The notes under the pieces: model-generated
What the model was told of the DNA's origin: nothing
What the model saw: only the letters and a program-made list of their open reading frames with translations
The model's database searches: none
Made by a program: the position numbers and the translations under genes
In this document: one piece after another, positions 33,263 to 45,012 of the stretch
Position numbering within the stretch: the stretch's first letter is position 1
How the letters are laid out: each line of letters starts with the position of its first letter
NCBI GenBank assembly: GCA_947646735.1
Contig: CANTFK010000983.1
Coordinates: forward strand, 62,001 to 126,000
Reading direction: 5' to 3'
From: Peronospora farinosa
Lineage: Eukaryota > Oomycota > Peronosporomycetes > Peronosporales > Peronosporaceae
DNA: 64,000 nt

Positions 33263-35537
33263 TCAAACGGCGCCTTTAAGCCATTGGAATACAGGGTCCG
33301 AGGTTTCACTAAGCGCATCGCCTAAGTCATCGTCAAAGTCATTGATTTCTTGTGTAGGCTCTTTGTCACTCGCTACTCCGTCAAAACTCGTTTGTGCCTT
33401 GGGGCAATCGTTATTCTCGCGACTTTCACCAGGAAGACTTCGACACAGAGAATATATGTTAGTAATCTGATGCGTATGCATCCATATCGAGCCCATGATT
33501 ACATGTATATCCACTCACTTCTCAAAATTCCACTCGAACTTGGTTCCTCTGGCGTCTGTGTTTTAGTACATTTGCGTTGTGTCATTTTTTAGATGCACCA
33601 CCTTTAAGAAACTCACTTACGCGAATCAGGCTCGGCAGCATCATCTTCATTCCATTCAGGCCGCACAGTTTTCGTGTGAAGCAGCCCGAAATCACCCACC
33701 CATCCGTCGTATCCTGCAAAGGACGCAAGCGTAATAGTTGTCAGCTTTATCGATGATTGTCAATTTACCGACCGAACTTACTTCGTTTCGGTTCTTTTGG
33801 TTGACTCGCTGATCGATGCCGTAGTTCGGACTTGCATCCGCACGAGGAGTTATCCAATACTGTTGTGCCGTCCAATTCTTCTTCTATGGGATCCTTTTGT
33901 GCTAAGCGCGACTGGGTGGGCTTACTGATTCATACAAAGATGAGAGTAGGTAAACGCTATCAGCAGTACAAAACCCAACTCGGACTCACGTTGCTAGTGG
34001 CGTTGTTCTACCTGAGACGGGCATATGTCCACGACCAAATTTGTCCATGAGAGGACTCTTTATGAAGTTGTCCACGATTTTCAATGCAACGGCACCTGTG
34101 ACAGCATAATAACCTTCTTAGTCTTTCTCGATATGCTCAAATGCCTAAAAGATTTAGCGCACCGGTCGTTATATCACTGATAGGTATCTTCTTGTGAGCA
34201 AGACGCCCATCACGCGCTAGGGCCTCGGTCTTTCTCTGTGACTGTGTCTTCTTCACACGCGTCAGTTTCTGCTGCTGTGTTCGTAGTATCGCAGGCTGGA
34301 TCTTTGACTGAACACGGTGAAATGAGCGAGAATCTTGTTGTGACTGCCGCTGTCGAGGTTGAGGTAGTAGAGGACGCTGTTTTTGCCCCGTATTATCATG
34401 TACAAACTCTGCTGGTTTTGTGTTGCTTCTTACAGCGTGGAAACTACTCGCACTCCGTTGCTGTCCCTTTTTGACCGAAGGAAGGTCTGAAGAATCCAAA
34501 CGTGCACCCCTTCCAGCGTAAATGCTTTCTTGACCAGAACCACTTTTATTGTTGTCCGTAGAGCCTGTTTGCTGCGCCTGACGCACGCACTCTGTTACAT
34601 ACATGCTCAAAAACGTTGCAAACGATGTGACCGGCATTTGTAGCGGCGGAATCATCGTCACTGTTTTTCTTTGATCCACTCGAGTAAATTGTTCATCAAG
34701 TTCTTCTCTCGTAGTAATCTGCATCCCTTTTCTCTCCGCAAAGATCTTCCACGTCAGGTTCACCAAAGCCTTTCCCAACAACTTAGTAAAGTAGTCAATC
34801 TCGTCAAACGATGGCGGTAACGAGTACAAAGCTCCCTTTTCAGTCTCTGAATCTCCACTAGACTGTAATGCAACCTCAGCCACAGAAGAAGGTGTCGAAA
34901 AATCCGGCATCTCTACTTCTCCGTCTCTCCAAGCATGCGAAGGCTTGGTCCGTACTTCCACCGGCCTCCTTCCATCTTTTTTGTCAATGGATTGAGACGC
35001 ATTGCGTACATCAAAGTCTCGGGTCTTAGCTGCATCATATCCTATAGTAATACCAAGTCATTAGTTTAATACAATTCGATATAGTAACATACATTTAGGG
35101 GGTCATAAAACCTGTGATGGTGCGTAATTCGTGGCAGTTCATGCCATTGAGCGAAACGCTCCGAGAGAGACATTGTATTCCATAGCAAAGTGTAATCTCG
35201 AGAATTTCCTGATCCTGCTCCTTCCCGTCTATAAAGTTATGTAGATAAGTCTCCACAGCTTGTGACCTCTCGACGTGTACCATCTCATATAAAAAATGGG
35301 TGGTTATAAAATGTTAAGTGACATGTCGTTAGACCGAGGTGGTCTAGTTGAAGTTGCTGTTAGGCTGTCGACGATACAGCCCCGTCTCAGTTTTATAAGT
35401 CGCTGCCCTGTTTCTGTTTGCACTATATCGGCTGGCACTTCTGCTGTAATTATTGAAAAAAAAGCATGGGAATAATGGACAGACTTACTAGATTCTGGCT
35501 GTTCTTGCATATAATATTTACTGAATCCAAAAGACAT
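33263..35537 (-). CDS. Unrecognised multi-exon protein
   Basis: I do not recognise this gene. The start ATG at 35537 begins MSFGFSKYYMQEQPES; exon 1 ends at a GTAAGT donor (35489) and exon 2 begins at 35443. Further exons carry AVETYLHNFIDGKEQDQE and LSRSVSLNGMNCHELRTITG. The largest exon (about 35040-34150) contains FDEIDYFTKLLGKALVNLTW and a Gln/Ser/Arg-rich low-complexity stretch. Four or five short 3' exons follow: VALKIVDNFIKSPLMDKFGR, RLAQKDPIEEELDG, YDGWVGDFGLLHTKTVRPEW, RGTKFEWNFEK. The last is acidic and ends PVFQWLKGAV at 33263. Each join uses GT-AG and keeps frame, but the exon 2 to 3 junction has two equal options. The gene is head-to-head with the LINS1-like gene (124 bp). Confidence 0.6.
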
Positions 35538-35661
35538 TAACAACGTGTCTATGGTCTTGTGTATGAGGCTATTTTTTGTACAAAATCATGGGGATGTTGT
35601 CATGATGCATAGTAAAATCTAACTACAGACGTCTTGTGATTGGTAGGTAAAGGCTCAATTG
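35538..35661. promoter_or_regulatory. Head-to-head promoter region (unknown gene / LINS1-like)
   Basis: 124 bp between divergent start codons, if no upstream 5' exons exist. ATTGGTAG at 35640-35647 could be a splice acceptor for an upstream LINS1 exon, so the true distance may differ. Confidence 0.4.
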
Positions 35662-37314
35662 ATGAAGTGGTGTATGGCAATTCGTTGTATTAAAGCAAGC
35701 TCGGCTGCACTTCGACACCATCATGAAGCTTATGACGCTGAGCTGAAGACGTTGCTAGAGTTTCTAGACCACGAAGACGTATTGGTGGCGTATGCTGCAA
35801 AGGAGGAGCTTCGGAAGGTTCTTATTAACGACAAAATTACTGAGACTAGTTGTGCCAACGAGATCGTCAGGTGAGATTGTTGTTTGCTTTAGCTGAAATT
35901 GCATACTAATCTGTAGCTCTTCATATTGTGGTGGTACAAGCAGAGCTTTTATATTGATGTCGACTACGAATTGGAGACGGGAGGCCAGTGGATTCCGATT
36001 CCAATTGCTGCGACAACTTCTTAATGTGAAAAAGGGGAAACAGCTGACGGAAGGAGGTAGTGCCGATGAGGAAGGCCAATTAGGATGTATTGTGGAGCAC
36101 CCATATTTACACACAGTGCTGGTGAATCTAGTGCAGGTAGGAGATATGGTGTGCAGTGTTTTGGTGACAGCTGATCACTCTGGAGGAGGTGTTGATCGAG
36201 CAACAAGCGCACCTTACTCGGTCCAGTACGAGGCGCTCGTATTTCTGAGTGAATTTGTCAAACGACTCCATAGTTTGACGATTGCAGATCGGTATCAACT
36301 AGAGCTGAGTGAGCATATGATGGTACTCATGGACGACGTTTTCATAACGATGGACTACGTCTTACAACCAACCTTCATATCTTGTGCGGTCCTAGGACTG
36401 CTTGGTGACTTTCAAGAACTGCTAAAGTTTTGGGCAAGCCAGATACAGGAAGACGAGTATTGTTGTCTGAAATCGGTGCTTCCAAAGTGGCTCAAGCTGT
36501 GTTTGGTGTGGTTACTGCAGTCTTCCTGCACGTCTACGGCATTGCGACTACTTCATGACAACGAACATACAGCTGTGACAAGCCAAAGGGCATTTATTGC
36601 AGAGTCCAGTAGATACCCATTCTTGCAGCAATGGCTTCTCTACTCAAGTCGCATGGGGACTGCTTATCTGAAAGCTTTGCTCACTCAAAGGCAGAGTGCC
36701 GGCAAGGACACGTTACAAATGCCGACCCTTCCTGGTAAACCATATTGTTCTGCAAAGCAGCTACTGAGCCGCCAGCAACTTTTTACGATATTGGCTGAGC
36801 AAGATGATGTTATGATCGAAGTTCTGAACGGTCTCATGCAAATGACGATCCTTGCGAATCATCCCAGTGGTAGTCTCAGCCTCCTTACCCAGTGGTGTCC
36901 ATCACTTACTGCGTATGTAACAGCAGAATTCGACCCGGACCTACTGTTCGCTGATCTTGTAGAAATACTTGGGCGGGACCATTTGGTGCTACTTGATCTC
37001 CTTGTGTCAAATGGTACGATCAAATCATTCATCAGGTGTTGTACTAGCTCAGCGCTCATCCAAGTTGGTCTCTGTATGCTACAGAAACTCAAATGCTCGA
37101 GTATCTTGTGAGATATCTGCGACACCTGAATACACATTGGGACGCTAGCAAGCAAAAATTGCAGGCTTGCGGACGACAAGAAAGTGTGATGAGTGTACTC
37201 ATCCGGCTACGATTGGAGATCGATCGGCTCGTTACTGCCGACTTATTCCCGTATAATGCAGGGCCTCTCGTAAAGCGAATGAAGGCAATCGAACAGCTTT
37301 ACGAGGAGCTGTAA
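35662..37314 (+). CDS. LINS1: Protein Lines homolog
   Basis: Lines proteins are helical-repeat proteins of poorly known molecular function, named from Drosophila segmentation. Three exons close in frame: 35662-35870, 35944-37013 and 37085-37314, about 502 aa. Removing the second intron (GTACGA...CTACAG) recreates LLDLLVSNETQMLEYLVRYL, the diagnostic Lines core. The last exon ends TADLFPYNAGPLVKRMKAIE, matching the Lines C-terminal motif LFPYNxxPL. The first acceptor is ambiguous: a site at 35916, preceded by a good TACTAAT branch point, adds nine in-frame residues but leaves only a 46-bp intron. The true first exon could lie further upstream. Human LINS1 is longer; the N-terminal part is divergent here. 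Confidence 0.82.
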
Positions 37315-37491
37315 GATGATGCAGAACAGATATCCACTATTTGGCTTTATATAGTTCTCAGGTGCTGAACAATTGAGTTCATGCAACAAGTCACAAAGTG
37401 GTAAGGATACGATTGACGCGACTTTAAGGCAACATATGCAAGGGACCAGCCGAAAGAACCCTGGAAAAGAGACAGAGTTGCCCAGTATCCC

Positions 37492-38310
37492 CTAACGAGT
37501 CGAGTCTTCAATTTGAATGCCTTGCGAGCGGCGATTGATCTTAGCTTCCAGCTGATTTTCCATAAAATGAAATTGTTGGACCATTGATGGTAGCATGGGC
37601 TCTGAAGTAGACCCAAAATGATAGAGAGACCCAAAATGATAGAGTGAGTACACAAGTTCGCTGACCTATAACATTCGAAGTACCCACCTAGTTCTTGTTT
37701 TTGACTACGCAAGATCGCAGAGTTGACTTCGTTCGCCACGCGGCGGCGTTGAGTCTGCTCCAGTAAATATCCGAGCGGCGACTCGGACGGATCCTTGAAT
37801 GCAATGACAGACATCGTCCTTTCAATCTCACGAAGGAATTGGGGCTAATCACCAACCAAATAGAAATCAGAAGCCCATCTTCTATCAAAACAGTAGTATC
37901 TCTTTCAAGCTACTCACACTCTTTTGGCCGAAAGGAGCAAGGTTCTTGATAGCAAATTGCAGTGCTTTTTCAATATTGTGAACCTTAATCAGCTCAATAA
38001 GCTCTTGTTTGGCCAATAAGAAATCCATCCCGCTGTTCTTCTCCAGAAACTCTGGATCCATAATGGTCAATTTGTCACGTGCTTTCTGTATCTGTCCCTT
38101 GAGTAGAAGCTGTTGGATACTCATACGTTCTTGTACCAATTGTAAATCGACGTGTGCTACAGTATCCAACATATCGAAATCATGAGACAATCTCAAGCTT
38201 TTTCCAGTCATAAAAACGCACGTTTGGTGGACGAATCACGCCAAAGAGCTTCAGCTACTTGTCGATAACCTTTTCCTACTAAATAATCCATCACCAAACG
38301 GTTCATCGAC
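37492..38310 (-). CDS. GID8: GID8/TWA1 homolog (GID/CTLH ubiquitin ligase subunit), 5' exon unresolved
   Basis: GID8 scaffolds the GID/CTLH E3 ligase. Exons 38310-38222, 38156-37918, 37844-37688 and 37601-37492 join in frame. The LisH part reads MNRLVMDYLVGKGYRQVAEA. The CTLH and CRA parts read VDLQLVQERMSIQQLLLKGQ, AKQELIELI, FLREIERTMSVIAFKDPSES and PLGYLLEQTQRRRVANEVNS. Splicing at 38222/38156 recreates the family-like KPHVDL junction. The N-terminal codons before the LisH motif must come from a separate upstream exon; a minus-strand frame beginning at 38526 can be joined but does not look like the GID8 N-terminus, so it is not asserted. An 18-bp direct duplication (ACCCAAAATGATAGAGAG, 37611-37646) lies in the last intron. 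Confidence 0.87.
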
Positions 38311-38633
38311 CTAAAAAACGTCATTGTGTCAGTAAAAAGCGACTCAAAGCTCAAATTCCATGAGAAAAAGCGTCAGACTCTTTCGAGATCCGCATACGCC
38401 GTTGAACGTTGCGTTTTGGATGCAACCGACGCTCCTTGATCGACTTATCATCCACACAGACTTCTCTAGCGGCTCCTAGACGATGATTGGAGCTACTGAG
38501 CGTAACCTCCCGCGAGGATCGGCGCATCACGAACTGAAGTCGAAAGCTTTCAATTTCTACCAATCGTATTCGTTTCGTGTATTGTACACCAACCTTGGTA
38601 TAAAAAAATCAACTAAAAAAAAATTAATATTAT

Positions 38634-41287
38634 ATGCTCGGCATGGGACGTTCGTCGACGAACGGCGGCAGCGGTGGCGAATTTAATATCGCATTTGTTA
38701 ATGGACCGATCAAATTTAATAGTGAAGAAGGAGTTTTATACTCTAGACTCTTTCATATTGTACGCAGTGGTTCTTTCTCTCTCTTTTTTTGTAGTTGTGA
38801 GTTTATCTGATAGTTTTTTTAATTAAATTCTTGTGCATGCAGGTAGATACCGATGAAGATGGCTACATTGGAGGTACAGAAGGTGCAGCTTTTATTCGTC
38901 GTGCAAATTTGAGGAACGATGCCAATCGAGAGGTGAAGAAATGGGTATAAAATGCGTACATAAGATATGAAAAAAATGACACAACTTTTGTGATGTCTGG
39001 AAGCAGATTTGGCGGCTTGCAAGCGGTGGAAAGTCGCAGGAGAAATTAAACAAGGACTGCTGGTTTGTGGCAATGAAGCTGGTGGCGTTGGTGCAGAGCA
39101 GTGGCAAATGCCAGATGCAGAGTCTTTATTCAGGAGAGCCTTTGCCATTGGCGGACTTTCAACTTGAGCAGCCAGTTGACAATGTGGTATGCTAACCAGC
39201 TTTGCAACTGGCAATTTGAGGAAGGAACTACAGCAGTCATCTCAATGTTATATTTGTAGCTTCCAGAAGAAACGGCAGTAGACTTTAAACGATCGTTTAA
39301 CGTGTCGGTAAGCACACCCGTGATCATTGGATCGGGGTACTCACGCTATACACAGTACGTGATTTTCACGAAGGTAAAGACAGTGCACAGTGGTGGCTCT
39401 AGTGTTTTGCTGGTGAGAAATATGTTTACAGCTAACATGCTTTTCTGTATTGTATGTTGAGTATAGACGAGTTGCTTGCATTTTTCGTGCACCACTGCTC
39501 AAGTCAAGCGGCGGTTTAGTGACTTTGAGTGGCTACATCAGCGGTTTCTGATGCATTTTCGAGGTAAGGATCAAGTTGCATTTTTGTGCTTATACAAATG
39601 ACTTACACATGCCGATTGTTTTAGGAACTATTATACCACCGCTTCCAGAGAAGCGCTGGACTCGAAATATGGATGCGACGTTTGTTGAAGAGCGCCGACA
39701 GGCCTTGGAGCATTTCATTGTACGCGCAAATAGTTTGTTTGCTGTCACTGTCACTTGTGTTTACCCCGTTAATCTACATTTTGGGAACAGAATGAAGTTT
39801 GCACCCACGAAAAACTTTCGCAGTCGCTTGAGTTGCAAATTGTCCTCACTGCTAGCACTGAGGTGCGTGCGTTCTTTTTTCGACGCAATTGATACTTGAC
39901 CTAATTGAATAGGTTTGGACAACTATTGAGACAGGGGCTGATTGCTGGAAAAGAGTTGCTGAAAGTGGCATCTATTGCTGCCGCGTATGTTCCGACTCCT
40001 GCTTCCATCAGCTCCATGTGGAGCACTCTGAAAGATGGTGTGTTCCAATCTTCGAACATGCAGCAAGTTGAGATCAAGACCGATGATGACTACGCGAGGG
40101 TAAATGAGCCTTTTTCTTTTGTTTTATCTTGACCTGATATGACACTGGCACATTTTACAACTAACGTGCCTTGGCGTTAACAGATTGGTCAGCATATGAA
40201 CGAATACGAAAAGCGAATCCGAGAGGTGACGCGCTGTTCAGACATTGTCTATGCAGCTCAACGCAGTGAAGGATACGAAATGTCACGGTTTGGCAGCTAT
40301 TTATCTGCTCTGTCGGAGCATGAGAAGAAAGATCGAGACATGACACAGCTCACAGAGGTATGTTCTTTGCTGTTGCTGAACAGCTAAAAGCTCACAGAAG
40401 CATGTTTCTGGATACATTTACCCTCAACTTGTGTTTAATTGCTGATTTAGGTCGCTGGCGACCACTTTGAGACTGTGTCAAACATTTATCAGGATCAGGT
40501 ACGCGAAGTTGGAAATTACATGCAGGAGATAATCTAACGCCGATGTCGCCTGAATCTTGTTGTTTCAGCTGGATAAGTTGTTGTCAATGTATGTATCGAT
40601 CGTCAGGTACCAGGCGGGTAAAGTGGATGCTGTCAAGGTGCGGGCTGTTGCAGTTGCGCCACCGCGGACTTCAGGCAATGACTGTTTTGTGAGTTTTGTG
40701 CTATCTAAATACAGACTGTGATGCACAACCGCGAGTCAGCTATTTACGACGTCCAACAAGCGAATGCAAGTATGCAACGTAATAAAGAGCGGTTTGCAGC
40801 TGCACGGGCGAGTAGTGGGGCAGCGGCATCTGCCATGCGAGCTGAGCAAAAAATGGCATCGGTACGTAGATAGAGCGCTGTTGCCTTAATTGTCCGTTGT
40901 TTTTACGCTTTCCACATTTACTTCCTAGGCGGAGGATCGCATGAACCAGGCCAAAGAGCAAGTTCAGTTCATTGCAAACAGTTTGAAAGTGGAAACAAAG
41001 CGGATGGATACCGGAAAGACTGCGAATCTGAAGACGGCTTTACTCGCGTTGGCGAATTCGGAACTGGATTATCACGTTCAGGTAAGGGCGACCTCATAAT
41101 CTTTTGGTTCATCTTCGGCACTGACACGGCTGTTGTTCTGTAGTCTCGGGCAGCGTGGGAGGGTTTACGGTCGTTTCTTGAACTGAGCGAGGTCGAGGTT
41201 GCCGATAGTCAACAGCGCGCTCAGGCACCAATTACATATAGAAAACCAGGCGAAAAGAATTTAGGTCAAATCATCGGTCTGTTGTGA
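38634..41287 (+). CDS. Sorting nexin with N-terminal EH domain, PX domain and BAR-like coiled coil
   Basis: A 14-exon model closes exactly at 580 aa: 38634-38759, 38843-38932, 39007-39186, 39260-39412, 39467-39563, 39625-39719, 39791-39870, 39913-40099, 40184-40357, 40451-40498, 40569-40637, 40715-40861, 40929-41081, 41144-41287. Residues about 25-115 form an EH domain (LYSRLFHIVDTDEDGYIGG, EIWRLASGGKSQEKL, FVAMKLVALVQ). Residues 140-270 form a PX domain with RRFSDFEWLHQRF and the PPLPEKR loop, the phosphatidylinositol-3-phosphate signature. The remainder (YLSALSEHEKKDRDMTQL, RESAIYDVQQANASMQ) is a Vps5-like BAR helix bundle ending KNLGQIIGLL. It should act on endosomal membranes. The donor at 39870 (GTTCTT) is weak. 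An in-frame ATG at 38643 is an alternative start. Confidence 0.85.
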
Positions 41288-41341
41288 TCGGCCTGGAACT
41301 TTTCAAGAACTGGAATTTTTAACACCCCTGGAATTGCTCCT

Positions 41342-44300
41342 TTACATTCCAGACGGGAAATCTGCGGTGGCATCGCTTCTGTTTGTTCCCTCCACCGCCT
41401 CACTGAACGGAGATTGGTCCTGAGAAGCTTCCTCATCTGCGTAGTTGCTAGCACCATCTTCGTTTTCATCTTCATCGTCGTCGTACACATTGTCATCCAT
41501 TGTTTCATCCTCATCATCATCCTGTCCAGGCGCATCCGTGCCGTCAGCATCCTCCATTCCATATTCTACAGTCTTGTCGTCAACTACTGTACTAGGTGCC
41601 AGCGAGTGAAAGCTCATGTCAATGATACCGCCACCGTCCTCAAACTGTAACCCGTCAAAGATTTCTAAATCCTCGTGCAGACTCATGCTCGTAAGCATCT
41701 CATCATCATCCTGATTCTTATCCGCTAAAGAAGCCCTCAAATCACGATTGGACTGGTAGTCAGCTTTGACGTCCTCCGAATCAGTCGTGCCGTCAGCCGC
41801 GATCGGTGTTTTCTCATTGACTGGAACTGATTCGATTACATCCGCACGATAAGACTCCTTCTCGTTGATGCCGTCTACACCTGCCTTATCCTCGGTACTC
41901 GTTACTGATTTCGCGGAGTTTTCGAGTTTCTACGTACCAAATAATCAATTAATGGTTGCCAGCATTATAGACACCGGTCCAGTCAATTCAAAAGCAACAC
42001 GCACCTTAGCCTTCAGGAGCTGTTTCATCCTCTCAGTCATAAGAGATTCTAATGAGGAATCGCATCCCTTTGGAGCAATTTGCCGCTAACAAATCAAATA
42101 TCGATGGCACGACAGCCTTTTGGTTAACAAAAATTAGTAAAAATGAAGCTTGACTTCCGCAGCGTACCTCGTACATTGCCTCGAGACGTTTAAGCCTCAC
42201 TTGGGTGTTCGCCTTTACGATCACCCCAGATACTAGTCGTTTCAGCTTTGTAATCTCGGTCGGCTGCTTTCCCCCGGCCATGGCGGTAGAGGGAAGTTTA
42301 GGGGACGAATTGCGAGCCCACTTTTCAAGAAGTCGTTGGAAGTCGAGTGATATTGGGCCATACCCGCGAAACTCCGGGTTGAGGAGTGCTCTAAATGACA
42401 AAAGCATAGACAAATTAAGTCCTCACTTCGAGACATAGCTTTCCTGCGCAACTTACTTTGAGCACGTGACGGTAGCCTTGTATTGGTCTACTGTCGAGCC
42501 ATTCGACTTGCACCAGCTTCCATTAGGAAGGTGCTTAAATAGCAAGTAGCGTTCACAGGACTCGATCATGTTTTCGTTCTCCATGCTTTTGGCAAGGCCG
42601 AACAGTTTCATGCATTGAAGAAATTTTCCCACAACCTCAAACTCGTTTGTTATCATAGCCTGGTTCACGTAAGCAGGGTTGAAGATAATGTTAACCTCTG
42701 GCACAAACAGATCGGGGTTGAGCTGCAGTGTCCCAAAATTGCTCATAATATCCAAAAAGCCAAAAATCATGCGCAATCTACGCATCATACAAGGCAGTAC
42801 ACAGACAGAACAATCGCTCACGATCAGCTTGCATCCTCCTCTCTGTTTCAATTATATACAATTCACTCAACTGGTCGGTAAACAGTTCCCAAACGACACC
42901 ATCAGCGTCAAATGGACGAAGCCCTTTGTACAATCCTCGAACGGTATTAGTGTGTGCGAAGACGTCCAGCGTCGATGCTCCAAGCGGAATACCCACTTGT
43001 TCTGTAAACCAAAAATATGATTAGCAAGAACAACCTTGCAATACAACTGCAGCCATCACCCGTTTTGCGACAAGAGATCATCTACAGTACCTGCGTAGAA
43101 AGCGGCAAGCAGTGTACTAATATACTTTGTGAAGGTCGTTGGGAACACAAGCTTGTGATGGCAGCGTGAGCACAAGTCAACCTCTGGCGCGTTTCGAATT
43201 CCGCAAAAAGCGCATAGACTCGAACACCGTACGGTTGGACATTCGATGGCTGGGTGCCATCCGAAGTAGTCCATCACCGTGAACTTGCGTGACTTCATCA
43301 AGTCAATTACTTTATGGTGCAGGCCATGAGCAATGCCGGCACGTTTCAAGCTACAAATATCAATTAGCCAGCAATAGTCAATTAGTAACTTTAACTTAAA
43401 GTAATGTAAGCGGAGTACAGTTACCTGTAAAGACCAATCATCACGGTAAACACTCCCCGCACGTTCAGCATCCACTTGTCAGTAGTTGTGAGCTTTTCTC
43501 GTATCCAGCGCTGCAAAGCGAAGTGGGTGTTTGTAAGCAACTATGTACGTATCCTAGGGTTGACTAAACTTCACGAGTACGCACCTGTAGATACGGCTCG
43601 ACAAACTTTTCAGCGAACGGTTTGATCGGGTAACCTGCGATCTGCCATCATAGTGCACACTTTTAGTCTTGTGCTTCTCAACATACTTGTCGGAAAGCAA
43701 ACTACTTAACGCACTGAACCAATTTCCGCCAGCCGCAGTGACGCCAAATGGCCAAACTTATCGAAGTTCGCGTTGCTGTTTGTCTCTAAATTCACGCACA
43801 AGATAGCTCTTCGAACCTACCATAAACAAAGGGCCAAGAAACGGTCAGCTTCAAATATTGTGGTGTTTGTGCATGACAACCAACATGTCAGAATCGTACC
43901 GACAATGCGTTTGGCCCTCCTTTTGTGAGATCTTCCGGAGATGCACGATTTTGTTGCACAATGAAGCAACTTCCGCATAGCTGTCCGACTAATAAGTCAC
44001 AAGCATACCAACGTTATTGAAGATAAAAACTACAAAGTCACATCTCAGAACATCAGTACATACTGGCGTAATTCGTACCAACAAACGGAAAAATTGCTTC
44101 CTCGCCAATGCACGCCGGGTGCACATGGAGTTCACAACCACCATTACACGTAAAGATGTCGCCCTTCAGCCCACACACAAGACATGATTCTTCAGTGTCA
44201 CTAGGGGTTGTAGGTGCCTCTAAACTAGCAGGCATCTGAGAAGCAACAGATGTAGCTGGAACCAAAGGTAATTGCTGCTCTGCCTGATCCCCGCTTAACG

Positions 44301-44915
44301 TGTTCATGTGAAAACTCATTCCTTGATGTCCAAGCAGTGAGGCCCCATGAACATTGTCGGTAGAGTTTGACACGTGTTTAGAAGATGTCATTGGCTTCAT
44401 ATTATTCAGCTGACCTGGAGAACTCTGCATTTCCATCATTGTAGCCATTGCTGCATCCTGGTGCCGCTGCTGAGCGTTATGCCGTGCTACAAGTTGAAGC
44501 ATACAAATTTTAAGTAAAAGTACATGATTATCATGGTAACAATACGCTAAATCAATTAGCAGAGCAGAGCCAAACCTGCCATGGCTGCAGCGTATTGTTG
44601 CTGCTGCTGCTGTTGCTGCTGTATTTGCATCTGTATCTGTTGTGTCTGTGACGTGGGAGCACTTGATAACGTCGACATCATTGTAGTATGTGCTGGGACA
44701 TGAAGTGATTGCGTCATCATTGGCTGCGAGCCGTCGAAAAAGTGAGTGTTCTGTTGCTGTGAGTTGCCAAACATGGCTTCGTTCATAGTCATCGTATTGG
44801 ATTGCGCCATGTGTGCTGCCGCTTCTGTGCGCATAAACTTTGCTTCCCTTCCTTCGTCCGTCTCGTCCATCGCACGCTTTAGCTGCATAGCCGCATCCCC
44901 GACATCTCGAGTCAT
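41342..44915 (-). CDS. PHD-finger protein with internal zinc-ribbon and acidic tail, function unknown
   Basis: Early exons close in frame: 44915-44576, 44486-44079, 43988-43900, 43816-43715, 43641-43585, 43510-43425, 43350-43091, then from 43001 through several more exons to the stop at 41342. Exon 1 holds a polyglutamine run. A PHD finger spans the exon 2-3 junction: CLVCGLKGDIFTC, GGCELHVHPAC, then GQLCGSC (C4HC3). A second Cys cluster, CAFCGIRNAPEVDLCSRC, follows IGLYSLKRAGIAHGLHHKV. Further on are DQLSELLRMIFGFLDIMSNF (across a splice) and LQLNPDLFVPEVNIIF, reading like a repeated alpha-helical module. The C-terminus is extremely acidic (DDDEDETMDDNVYDDDEDEN). A nuclear chromatin-reader role is inference from the PHD finger. 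The gene is head-to-head with COQ3. Confidence 0.7.
44595..44642 (-). repeat. CAG/polyglutamine repeat in exon 1 of the PHD-finger gene
   Basis: On the minus strand the codons give a Gln/Ile/Met stretch ending in nine consecutive glutamines. Codons are mixed CAG/CAA, mostly CAG, so length variation is expected among isolates. Confidence 0.8.
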
Positions 44916-45012
44916 TTTGTAGTGGAAAAGAATGAAGGTCGATTGAAGTGGTCCACACCATGTATCTGATTCCAAGGCGCTCTTCACATTTTGTCATTAG
45001 TTAAACATAAAG
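44916..45012. promoter_or_regulatory. Head-to-head promoter region (PHD-finger gene / COQ3)
   Basis: 97 bp between divergent start codons; both genes must use very short 5' UTRs or overlapping transcripts. Confidence 0.5.
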
